From Candidatus Tayloriibacteriota bacterium (GTDB lineage Bacteria; Patescibacteriota; Minisyncoccia; Phycocordibacterales; PALSA-1337), in NCBI GenBank assembly GCA_023269245.1, contig JAHFMB010000008.1, positions 1 through 16,437 on the forward strand: a DNA stretch of 16,437 nt, read 5' to 3'. Each line of letters opens with the position of its first letter. Positions within the stretch are counted from its first letter, which is position 1. Shown piece after piece: positions 6,043-12,403 of this stretch. The notes below the pieces were generated by a model that saw only the letters and a list, made by a program, of their open reading frames with translations, searched no databases and was not told the origin of the DNA. A program made the translations under genes and the position numbers.

Positions 6043-7101
6043 TTATATCATGCGTTCGAGCGTCTTCGGATTGAGCGAGTTTATGTACGCACTCTCGACA
6101 CTAATCTCGCCGGAACGCACAAGTTCTGCCAGAGAACGGTTCATATCAATCATCCCCTCCTGCGAACTCGTCTCAATAACGGAATTGAGTTCGTGGATGC
6201 GTTTTTCGCGGATGAGATTGGCGACGGCATTGTTATTGATGAGCAGCTCGTACGCGGGAATCAGGCCGCCTGAAATGCGCGGGATGAGGCGCTGCGAGAA
6301 AATACCCGAGAGAGAGCCAGCCAACTGAATGCGAATCTGATCCTGCTGCCCCGAAGGGAATGAGTCTATAATGCGGTTGATGGTCTGCGCCGCGTTGTTC
6401 GTGTGAAGTGTCGAGAAAATAAGGTGTCCGGTCTCGGCCGCCGTGACCGCGGTGGCAATGGTATTGATGTCGCGCATCTCACCCACCATGCACACATCAA
6501 TATCCTGCCGAAACATCGATGTGAGTGCGCTCTGAAAGTCAGGTGTGTCAAAACGGACCTCGCGCTGATCGATGATGGACTTCTTTGACTCGAACAAATA
6601 TTCGATCGGGTCCTCAATCGTCAGTATATGTTCCGTGCGAGTCTGATTGATCATTTCGACGAGAGTCGCAAGTGTCGTCGTCTTTCCTTGTCCGATCGGA
6701 CCTACCACCAGAAAAAATCCCTGGGGCTTTCGGGTAAATGATTCGAGTATTGGGGGTAGATTGAGTTCAGAGAGTGTGCGGATTGTCTTTGGAATCAGGC
6801 GGAGAGCTACCGACAGTACATTTTGGTGGTAATACACGTTGCCGCGAAATCGCGCGTGCGGCAAGCTATATGAAAAATCGACGTCTTTGGCTGATTCGAG
6901 TAGATCGAGGTTCGGCTGGCTGAGAAAAGCCTTAACGAAACCTTTCATGTCAGCGTCAGTCAACACTGGTTTTTTGACAAGCGGGATGAGGCCTCCCGAC
7001 ACGCGGATAGTCGGCGTGCGTCCGGAACCCAGGTGGAGATCAGAAGCCCCCTCTTTGATAAGCAGGTCGACGAGTTCTTCGATTTCTTTTCTGTAATCCA
7101 T
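6043..7101 (-). CDS. pilT: Type IV pilus retraction ATPase
   Basis: A 352-residue secretion ATPase of the PilT branch, a hexameric motor that removes pilins from the base and so retracts the fibre. The N-terminal PAS-like part contains GASDLHLGSGRTPTIRVSG, typical of PilT. Walker A is GPIGQGKT (residues 134-141), the Asp box is ILTIEDPIEY, Walker B is DVCMVGEMRD (202-211), and the His box is TGHLIFSTLHTN. PilT identity rather than PilB rests on the length, absence of an N-terminal extension, and the C-terminal NAVANLIREKRIHELNSVIETSSQEGMIDMNRSL, which is the PilT 'AIRNLIRE' region needed for retraction. Walker A has Ile and Gln where many homologues have Thr and Ser; this still fits GxxxxGK[ST]. 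It sits between the receiver gene and pilC. No -10 is found close to its start. Confidence 0.94.
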   Translation of the reverse strand: MDYRKEIEELVDLLIKEGASDLHLGSGRTPTIRVSGGLIPLVKKPVLTDADMKGFVKAFLSQPNLDLLESAKDVDFSYSLPHARFRGNVYYHQNVLSVALRLIPKTIRTLSELNLPPILESFTRKPQGFFLVVGPIGQGKTTTLATLVEMINQTRTEHILTIEDPIEYLFESKKSIIDQREVRFDTPDFQSALTSMFRQDIDVCMVGEMRDINTIATAVTAAETGHLIFSTLHTNNAAQTINRIIDSFPSGQQDQIRIQLAGSLSGIFSQRLIPRISGGLIPAYELLINNNAVANLIREKRIHELNSVIETSSQEGMIDMNRSLAELVRSGEISVESAYINSLNPKTLERMI

Positions 7102-7105
7102 GGGG

Positions 7106-7173
7106 ATAAGAGATATGAGGTAAGAGATATGAGGTAAGAAAATCCTAGCTCGTATCTCTTAGCTCGTATCTCA
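7106..7173. repeat. Doubled 14-nt repeat forming an imperfect hairpin
   Basis: On the plus strand a 14-base unit TAAGAGATATGAGG occurs twice in tandem (7107-7120, 7121-7134), then 11 bases, then TAGCTCGTATCTCT and TAGCTCGTATCTCA (7146-7159, 7160-7173). The second pair is nearly the reverse complement of the first, so the whole intergenic region between the receiver gene and pilT folds into one long imperfect stem. The receiver stop codon TGA is part of the last unit. Confidence 0.8.
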
Positions 7174-7572
7174 TGTTTTCTTACTATTGATAATCCTCTC
7201 GACTTCAGCCAAGACCTCGGATGGAATCGTGGTTGCCTTTACTATATATCCATCAACGCCGAGTTTTTTTGCGCGCGAAATATCATCCGATGACCCTTGA
7301 TTGGTAAGCATGATCATGACAGCGCTCGGAGCAAGCCGCTCTTTGCGGATGGCATTAACAAGATCGAGCCCATCCATGCCAGGCATAACAATGTCCACAA
7401 GCATGACATCGGGAATATACCCGTCCCTCACCAGCTTGAGTCCTCCATCAGTGGAATCTGCCGTTTTTACCTCATATCCAGCCTTGGAAAACTTGATTGC
7501 GTACATATCAAGCAGGAATTTATCATCATCGACCAGCATTATTTTTTTGTGTGAAGAAGATTGGTCAGCCAT
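7171..7572 (-). CDS. Stand-alone CheY-like response regulator receiver
   Basis: A 133-residue single receiver domain without an output domain. All conserved sites are present: the acidic pocket DDD at 15-17 in IMLVDDDKFLL, the phosphoacceptor Asp60 in VMLVDIVMPGMDG, Thr90 in MIMLTNQG, and Lys112 in GYIVKA. It would receive a phosphoryl group from a histidine kinase (none is in the window) and act by protein contact. It lies between the two motor ATPase genes pilB and pilT, which suggests it controls extension versus retraction, comparable in logic to the Pil-Chp receivers PilG/PilH; that function is an inference from position. Its 12-base gap after pilB is TATAAT plus ACCGCC, so it has its own leaderless-type promoter. 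Confidence 0.92.
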   Translation of the reverse strand: MADQSSSHKKIMLVDDDKFLLDMYAIKFSKAGYEVKTADSTDGGLKLVRDGYIPDVMLVDIVMPGMDGLDLVNAIRKERLAPSAVMIMLTNQGSSDDISRAKKLGVDGYIVKATTIPSEVLAEVERIINSKKT

Positions 7573-7578
7573 GGCGGT

Positions 7579-7584
7579 ATTATA
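7579..7584 (-). promoter_or_regulatory. Leaderless-type -10 of receiver gene
   Basis: Perfect TATAAT immediately after the pilB stop codon TAG and exactly 6 bases before the receiver ATG at 7572. The layout is the same as at the pilT/pilC junction. Confidence 0.6.
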
Positions 7585-9324
7585 CTACAACTTATTAACC
7601 TCTTCTATCGGTATCACCTGATTGAACGCCTTGATGAGGGCATCCTCCTTGAGCGAAATCATACCCTTCGAACGGGTGATGCGGCGAACTTCAGCTTCCG
7701 TCGGATTCTTGAGGATCGCCTGTTCAATATCTTTATCCATCGGGAACATTTCAACGACTGCCATACGCCCGCGGGTTCCTTTCGGTAATTCCGGAGTAGT
7801 TTTAATTTTACGGACTGTGTTTTGGAATGGAATTTCTTTTTTGAATTCAGCCGGCAAATCGGCAAATTCCCTGTCGATCATAGCCTTCAAGCTGCCATCC
7901 ACAGGGACAGGCTCGCCCGCGCCCTTCGGCAGAACACCTACGAGGCGCTGAGCCATAGCAAGGATGAGCGTCGGCGCGATCAGATACGGATCGACGCCCA
8001 TGTCGATAAGACGTGGAATAACACCAGCGGAGTTGTTGGTATGCAATGTTGAAAACACCAAGTGGCCAGTCAGCGCCGCCTGGACCGCAAGCTGCGCCGT
8101 CTCCTTATCGCGAATCTCACCCACCATGATGATGTCGGGGTCCTGGCGCAAAGTGGTGCGCAATCCTGAGGCAAAATCGTACCCGATTTCCGGCCTGACT
8201 TGAGACTGACTGACTCCTTCCATTTGATATTCAACTGGGTCTTCCAAAGACAATACGTTGTAGCTTTCACGGTCGACTTCGCTCAATACGGAGTACAGCG
8301 TTGTAGACTTTCCTGAGCCTGTCGGACCGGTGATGAGGATGAGGCCGTACGGCTTGTTGATGGCGTCGCGCAGCATACCGAGATTTTTCGTCGAGAGGCC
8401 GAGTTCGTCGAGCGGGCGGACTCCTTTAGCCTGATCGAGAATACGCATTTCAACCTTCTCGCCATAATATGAAGGAAATGTGGAGACGCGGAAGTCAATT
8501 TTGCGGCCGTCGATGCGAGCCGAGAAGCGGCCATCCTGTGGCTTGCGCTTTTCGTCGAGGCGCATGTTTGAAAGCACTTTGATGCGGGCTACCACGGCGG
8601 AGTGGACTTGGGGCGGCAGAATAAGTGACGTATTCAGGATACCGTCAACACGAAAACGAACACGGATACGGTCGCGCATATGTTCGATATGCACGTCTGA
8701 CGCCTCACCTTCGACTGCATAGCGGACGATGGTAGCCACAATCTTGACCACGGGCGCGTCTTCGATGATAAGAGTCTCCTCGCCTGGTTTTTCACCAGAT
8801 TTCTGCGGGGGTAATGTGCCGGTATCTTCTTTTTTTATCGTATCCCGTGAATCCACCGACAATTCGGTCTCAAGTTCAGAAAGGGCCTTCGACACCTCCC
8901 CTGTTATACCCTTGTACATCTCCATGACTTTCTGAAAATCATCAATGGTGATCAAAAATATTTTATACGGAATATTCCTTTTTGCAGCAAGAAAATTGAG
9001 GGCATCACGAGCTTCCATATTGTCAGGATCGACAATGCCGACTTCGAGCGTGCCATCATGGACAGCTATCGGCACAAATCTATAATGAGCGGCAGATTCT
9101 TCCGGAATATATTCCAATACTTCAAACGGAACCGATGCTTCAGTAATCGCGCGTACGGGAATATTGAGAAACTCGCCGCGGGCGATAATAATCTCATCAG
9201 GCTTCACGCCGTGCGCCAGCAAGGCGTCATCAAGACTCGTGCCCGCACCGGTTTGTTTGCGGATATCGCGGATATCATCCTTGGTGATGAGTTTCTTTTG
9301 CAAAAGGATGTCGAGAACGGACAT
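7585..9324 (-). CDS. pilB: Type IV pilus assembly (extension) ATPase
   Basis: A 579-residue GspE/PilB-family ATPase that powers pilin insertion. The N-terminal MshEN-type domain (about 1-140; LLQKKLITKDDI, VDPDNMEARDAL) is followed by a charged linker (about 145-190) and the core ATPase. Walker A is GPTGSGKST (333-341), the Asp box LSLEDPVEY (359-367), Walker B DIIMVGEIRD (397-406), and the His box TGHLVFSTLHTN (419-430). ASDVHIEHMRDRIRVRFRVDG is the N2 domain pattern. The region after MAQRLVG, where many PilB/GspE proteins carry a four-Cys zinc site, has no Cys at all and reads LPKGAGEPVPVDG. The gene starts 21 bases after the PilP-like gene, with a 7-bp GC hairpin in between. Confidence 0.95.
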   Translation of the reverse strand: MSVLDILLQKKLITKDDIRDIRKQTGAGTSLDDALLAHGVKPDEIIIARGEFLNIPVRAITEASVPFEVLEYIPEESAAHYRFVPIAVHDGTLEVGIVDPDNMEARDALNFLAAKRNIPYKIFLITIDDFQKVMEMYKGITGEVSKALSELETELSVDSRDTIKKEDTGTLPPQKSGEKPGEETLIIEDAPVVKIVATIVRYAVEGEASDVHIEHMRDRIRVRFRVDGILNTSLILPPQVHSAVVARIKVLSNMRLDEKRKPQDGRFSARIDGRKIDFRVSTFPSYYGEKVEMRILDQAKGVRPLDELGLSTKNLGMLRDAINKPYGLILITGPTGSGKSTTLYSVLSEVDRESYNVLSLEDPVEYQMEGVSQSQVRPEIGYDFASGLRTTLRQDPDIIMVGEIRDKETAQLAVQAALTGHLVFSTLHTNNSAGVIPRLIDMGVDPYLIAPTLILAMAQRLVGVLPKGAGEPVPVDGSLKAMIDREFADLPAEFKKEIPFQNTVRKIKTTPELPKGTRGRMAVVEMFPMDKDIEQAILKNPTEAEVRRITRSKGMISLKEDALIKAFNQVIPIEEVNKL

Positions 9325-9336
9325 GGTAGTCGAAAG

Positions 9337-9356
9337 CCGCTCGGGTTATCGAGCGG
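9337..9356. other. GC-rich hairpin between the PilP-like gene and pilB
   Basis: CCGCTCG / CGAGCGG with a six-base loop, overlapping the stop codon of the upstream gene and ending 12 bases before the pilB ATG. No T-tract follows, so it is not a standard terminator; it could affect mRNA stability or pilB translation. Confidence 0.5.
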
Positions 9357-9687
9357 TATTAACTCCTGCGGGAGTTGTCGGCACTCCCGGCAAGGGCGCG
9401 AACGGGTTTGGACGTCCGACCGGAAGCTCCGGGATTTCTACCGCATAATCGACAAGCGTCTGATACGCCTGATCTTTGAATATGGAGGTATCGATGCGCA
9501 GAGATTTTATCTGGTTGAGCAGGCTCAGGACTCGGGTGCCCACCACGTTGGCCGACTGAGTCTGTAACGTACTCGAAGCATCAGGCGTTGCCGCGCCCCC
9601 AGAAAAATAGAAATACACGAGCGCCAATATGATGATGGCGACAATCGCGACGATGAGGGTTTTTCTCGAATGTGGTTGCTGTTTCAT
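9346..9687 (-). CDS. Small single-pass membrane protein, PilP-like
   Basis: A 113-residue protein with a basic N-terminus, one transmembrane helix (TLIVAIVAIIILALVYFYF, about residues 10-28), a Ser/Thr/Ala-rich linker, a soluble segment, and a Pro-rich end containing VGRPNPFAPLPG. The 'G-R-x-N-P-F' motif resembles the 'R-D-P-F' motif of PilP lipoproteins, and the position after pilM, pilN and pilO is where pilP is normally found. There is no lipobox Cys, so it would be anchored by its helix. Because the window has no secretin, a PilP-like role in linking to an outer membrane is not expected; it may help the PilN-PilO frame instead. The ATG at 9687 is preferred since the one at 9714 would overlap pilO. 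Assignment is tentative. Confidence 0.7.
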   Translation of the reverse strand: MKQQPHSRKTLIVAIVAIIILALVYFYFSGGAATPDASSTLQTQSANVVGTRVLSLLNQIKSLRIDTSIFKDQAYQTLVDYAVEIPELPVGRPNPFAPLPGVPTTPAGVNTAR

Positions 9688-9695
9688 GTGATTTG

Positions 9696-10304
9696 TTATT
9701 GTTGGCGAAGCCAATACGTCTTGAGTTCCACACCAAAATCATACGATCCAGGTGCACTGCCTGCCGACACCGTCAGGTGTGTGACATCCATAATGCGGAG
9801 GTTCGCCTCAAGATCTCTGAGTAAATCGATAAATTGCTGATAGGGAGCGGTCACGCTGAACGAGACAGTGACCGTGTCGAGGACAGGCGTCGGTATGGAC
9901 GTATTGCTTGCGGCCCTGCCCTGCCCTCCACTGGTATCCTGTGTCTGCGGCAGTGAGGGGGTCCCTTTACCATTGATTGCTGATGTGGCGGCCGCTTTGA
10001 TGTTTCTGAGCGGAAACCCGTGGCGAAGCGCAACACTGTTGAGATCTATAATCAAACGGATATTATCAACGGTGTTCGGAAGCATTTTGGACAAGCGCTC
10101 GCGATCGTCATCAGAAAGAGCATTATAATCCTTGAGCACAGAATCGCGGACTTTGACCAGCTGGTTTGCATTCGCAATCGCGGAAAGATACTCATCATTG
10201 ATTACGGACACGTCTTTTATCTCGGCAATTTTCGCATTGGTAAATGTCAAATAGATGCCGATGGCGAGAACTACAAGGATGATTGCGGTAATGTTCCTGT
10301 TCAT
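9696..10304 (-). CDS. pilO: Type IV pilus alignment protein PilO-like
   Basis: A 202-residue bitopic protein: short cytoplasmic N-terminus (MNRN), one helix (ITAIILVVLAIGIYLTFTN), a coiled-coil region (IAEIKDVSVINDEYLSAIANANQLVKVRDSVLKDYNALSDDDRERLSKMLP), a flexible Ser/Gly/Pro linker, and a small ferredoxin-like domain with DTVTVSFSVTAPYQQFIDLLRDLEANLRIMDVTHLTV. That last part is the PilO signature 'V-x-G-x-Y-x-x-x-x-x-F-L-x-x-L-E-x-x-x-R-I'. PilO pairs with PilN in the inner membrane and passes signals between the cytoplasmic PilM ring and the pilus. The gene lies 9 bases after pilN. A TAATAT hexamer overlaps the pilN stop codon and ends 6 bases before the ATG, possibly a weak internal promoter. 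Confidence 0.85.
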   Translation of the reverse strand: MNRNITAIILVVLAIGIYLTFTNAKIAEIKDVSVINDEYLSAIANANQLVKVRDSVLKDYNALSDDDRERLSKMLPNTVDNIRLIIDLNSVALRHGFPLRNIKAAATSAINGKGTPSLPQTQDTSGGQGRAASNTSIPTPVLDTVTVSFSVTAPYQQFIDLLRDLEANLRIMDVTHLTVSAGSAPGSYDFGVELKTYWLRQQ

Positions 10305-10313
10305 AGGGATATA

Positions 10314-10961
10314 TTATGGGGTAGTCGATGTCGCGGTGCTCGGCGGCTGCAAACTTTTCACGTAGGACAAGCTCTCGGGGTCGATAGTCGCGGAAAATCC
10401 AAAAGAGACCAGACCCGCCGCGTCCAAAGCCGGATCAGAAAGAATCGGGTTTTTTACGACTTTGCGCAACCCGTATCTTTCGAGCTGACCGAGCACGTCC
10501 GACTGCCAGGCCACCGCGCTGAGGCTCGTGCCATATCCTTTCATGGAGACTTTGATGCCTTCGCCGCTATTTTGGCCGATTGCCAAATCCATGCTGGTAA
10601 AGCGGACATTTTCAATTGTCAGGCGCCCGATAATATCGAAAATCTGTGATACCGCGAGATGGTTCTGAATCAATTGCTTGCCGATATCTATCTTCACGTT
10701 TTGATGTTTCAACTCTTCTATAAGGTCCGGATTGAACTGTTTTTCCCGGAGCGCAAGCTCTTCTCGGTATTTTACCTGTGAAGACTCGAGGTATGACTTA
10801 TAAAAATAGGTGCCTCCGGCAACGCCGATAGATACAATAAACAACAAAACGGATATGACCATGAGGAAACTAAAGGAACGGTGTGGTGCAGACTGCGTCA
10901 GTCCGCCAACCGGAATCAACGGTTTCTTGGGTATAAATGAGGTTTGGAATTTGGTTTCCAT
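10314..10961 (-). CDS. pilN: Type IV pilus assembly protein PilN-like
   Basis: A 215-residue bitopic protein. The cytoplasmic N-terminus (METKFQTSFIPKKPLIPVGG) is followed by one helix (SFLMVISVLLFIVSIGVAGGTYFY), a coiled coil (LESSQVKYREELALREKQFNPDLIEELKHQNVKIDIGKQLIQNH), and a soluble domain. In that domain FDIIGRLTIENVRFTSMDLAI and IKVSMKGYGTSLSAVAWQSDVLGQLERYG form the PilN-type fold. The 'FIPK' motif near the N-terminus takes the place of the 'INLLP' peptide that binds PilM in other bacteria; this equivalence is inferred from position. The C-terminus is a Ser/Thr/Pro-rich tail. Its promoter (TGCTATAAT, 10 bases before the ATG) and upstream module are shared with pilA, so pilN starts a transcription unit apart from pilM. 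Confidence 0.82.
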   Translation of the reverse strand: METKFQTSFIPKKPLIPVGGLTQSAPHRSFSFLMVISVLLFIVSIGVAGGTYFYKSYLESSQVKYREELALREKQFNPDLIEELKHQNVKIDIGKQLIQNHLAVSQIFDIIGRLTIENVRFTSMDLAIGQNSGEGIKVSMKGYGTSLSAVAWQSDVLGQLERYGLRKVVKNPILSDPALDAAGLVSFGFSATIDPESLSYVKSLQPPSTATSTTP

Positions 10962-10971
10962 ATTCCCTCAG

Positions 10972-10980
10972 ATTATAGCA
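10972..10980 (-). promoter_or_regulatory. pilN extended -10 promoter
   Basis: Perfect TGCTATAAT on the minus strand, 10 bases before the pilN ATG, leaving a leader of only a few bases. Identical to the pilA extended -10. Confidence 0.7.
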
Positions 10981-11000
10981 GAAATGGACATCCTGTGGGT

Positions 11001-11054
11001 TGTGTATAACCCGCATAATTGCGCTCAACTGCGGAGCCGTCGCATGACTATAAC
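11001..11054 (-). promoter_or_regulatory. Upstream module of pilN, shared with pilA
   Basis: Minus strand order: GTTATA, 10 bases, GGCTCCGC, 16 bases, GCGGGTTATACACA, then 20 bases to TGCTATAAT. It matches the pilA module in order and nearly in sequence (13 of 14 in the long motif). The gap to the -10 differs by exactly 10 bases, about one helical turn. TTATACACA fits the DnaA-box consensus TTATNCACA. Confidence 0.5.
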
Positions 11055-11057
11055 AAG

Positions 11058-11174
11058 TAAGAACAGGAGGCACAGCACAGGTGTGTCAACGCGGAAATAG
11101 TAGCTACCACATGAGCCGCATACCTCATCGTTTATTGGAGCGGCGACACACCTGTGCTGTGCCTCCTGTTCTTA
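11058..11174. repeat. Perfect 30-bp inverted repeat, 117-bp element between pilM and pilN
   Basis: The left arm (11058-11087, beginning TAAGAACAGGAGGCACAG) is the exact reverse complement of the right arm (11145-11174). The 57-base interior contains shorter GCGG/CCGC and ATGAG/CTCAT pairs. ATAAC occurs 3 bases outside each arm (11050-11054 and 11178-11182), a possible but imperfectly placed target duplication. There is no reading frame inside. It begins 8 bases after the pilM stop codon. It may be a MITE-like element, or a long hairpin ending or protecting the pilM transcript; no T-tract follows. The 10962-11182 gap between genes holds only this element and the pilN promoter module. Confidence 0.85.
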
Positions 11175-11182
11175 TCGATAAC

Positions 11183-12280
11183 TTATTCCAGCTCCGAGAG
11201 GCGTCGTAAGGCGACGCCAATAGCGACTGCAAACTCCGGGCCAGCTTGCGTAAACTCTTCGGCGAGAAATGCCGGGGTTTCGAGCTTACCAAATGGATCC
11301 GCATAAATAACGTTGGTTTGAAAACTGATCTTTGCCAAGTCGGTAAATCCTTTAAGAAGGACTCCGCCGCCCGTCAAGATAACCTTGCTGACATTCTTGC
11401 CGAATTTTTTCTGATAATTGAGAAGGGACGCATTGGCCTCGTAGAAAATATAATCGAGGTTGACGGTGATAATCTCCGTAAGCTCACGGTACTCGGGTCC
11501 GCCTTTGAGTCCATAGGTACGCTTCATACTCTCCGCTTCATTGACGGTAATGCTCATTGCCTTTGAGAGTGCCAGGGTAATGTCTTGGGAGCCTTTATTG
11601 ATGATATGCGAAGCACGGAGAATCCCCCGTTCGACGATGTACAGCTTCGTCGAACGCGCCCCCATATCAACAATCATTACCGTGCTGACACCCTGGTCAA
11701 CCACGGCTCGTATTGAGCTAAAAATCTCAATCTCATAAAAACTCGGGGCAAGGCCGCTGCCCGCCATAATATTTTGGTAATCGCTAATGTACTGATTGTG
11801 AATCGCGACGACTAGTACATCACTGCCCTGCTTTTCAGGTTTGACCGACTCTTCTTCATTCACATAAGCATCTTCTTTGGGAATAATCGACCAATCAAGT
11901 AATACTTCGTTGAGTGGAACAGGAATATACTTGCGGGCTTCAATGGAAATAACTTCCGCCATCTGCTTCTCCGGAACAGGAGGGATGGAAATAAATGAAA
12001 TGAGGCTTGACGACAGTGGAAGAGCCACACCGCACATACCGGTTGTAGTTTTTGCTTCTTTGAGAATGTCACGGATAGCTTCGATTATTTTGTCAGCGGG
12101 AATACTTGCCGCACGACCGACTTCCAAACCGGCATAGGGACCGAGGGCAAGTTCACCGTAGGTTTCGAGAACGGCACGGCCGCGTTTCTTTTTTATCTGA
12201 ACAACTTTAATAGCCGAGGAGCCGATGTCCACGCCCAAGACGCTCGACTCTTTTTTGAAAAATGAGGAAAAGAGGCCCAT
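11183..12280 (-). CDS. pilM: Type IV pilus actin-like ATPase
   Basis: A 365-residue PilM of the actin/FtsA fold. The nucleotide-binding signatures are in order: VLGVDIGSSAIKVVQI (phosphate 1, about residues 14-29), VSTVMIVDMGARSTKLYIV (phosphate 2), and VILTGGGVLLKGF (adenosine motif) near the end. The family-specific segment KTTTGMCGVALPLSSSLISFISIPPVPEKQMAEVISIEARKYIPVPLNEVLLDW is the 1C domain typical of PilM. It forms a cytoplasmic ring that binds the N-terminus of PilN and contacts PilB/PilC. It is the first gene of the locus, divergent from comF, and is separated from pilN by the 30-bp inverted repeat. A weak -10 (TAAACT) ends 6 bases before the ATG. Length is normal. Confidence 0.94.
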   Translation of the reverse strand: MGLFSSFFKKESSVLGVDIGSSAIKVVQIKKKRGRAVLETYGELALGPYAGLEVGRAASIPADKIIEAIRDILKEAKTTTGMCGVALPLSSSLISFISIPPVPEKQMAEVISIEARKYIPVPLNEVLLDWSIIPKEDAYVNEEESVKPEKQGSDVLVVAIHNQYISDYQNIMAGSGLAPSFYEIEIFSSIRAVVDQGVSTVMIVDMGARSTKLYIVERGILRASHIINKGSQDITLALSKAMSITVNEAESMKRTYGLKGGPEYRELTEIITVNLDYIFYEANASLLNYQKKFGKNVSKVILTGGGVLLKGFTDLAKISFQTNVIYADPFGKLETPAFLAEEFTQAGPEFAVAIGVALRRLSELE

Positions 12281-12286
12281 AGCCTA

Positions 12287-12292
12287 AGTTTA
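12287..12292 (-). promoter_or_regulatory. Possible leaderless-type -10 of pilM
   Basis: TAAACT on the minus strand, ending 6 bases before the pilM ATG. It matches the -10 consensus at four positions, so it is weaker than the others; the same 6-base spacing is the main support. Confidence 0.35.
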
Positions 12293-12391
12293 CAGTGAAA
12301 AAGACAAACTGCAAAGCGGGATATAGCTGCCGCACCACCCATATGCACAGATTATCAACGTGTTTAGGGGCCGGCTAGAACAATGATGCAG

Positions 12392-12397
12392 TACAAT
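12392..12397 (+). promoter_or_regulatory. Leaderless-type -10 of comF
   Basis: TACAAT ending 6 bases before the ATG at 12404. It lies inside the longer reading frame that could begin at 12383, which favours the later start. Confidence 0.5.
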
Positions 12398-12403
12398 GCG
12401 TGC

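Noticed and set aside
9058..9567. Open frame of 169 codons on the plus strand opposite pilB and the PilP-like gene
   Set aside because: Antisense shadow with no family features, and it crosses a gene boundary on the other strand.
10020..10649. Open frame of 209 codons on the plus strand across pilN and pilO
   Set aside because: Antisense to two well-supported pilus genes, no recognisable domain, and a composition that mirrors the opposite strand.
11058..11174. Integron attC site or a CRISPR unit
   Set aside because: A perfect 30-bp arm pair in single copy with no attC core sites, no integrase and no spaced direct repeats nearby.
11200..11218. Hairpin GGCGTCG / CGACGCC near the end of pilM
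   Set aside because: It lies in conserved coding sequence (VALRRLS) and has no T-tract; probably a by-product of codon choice.
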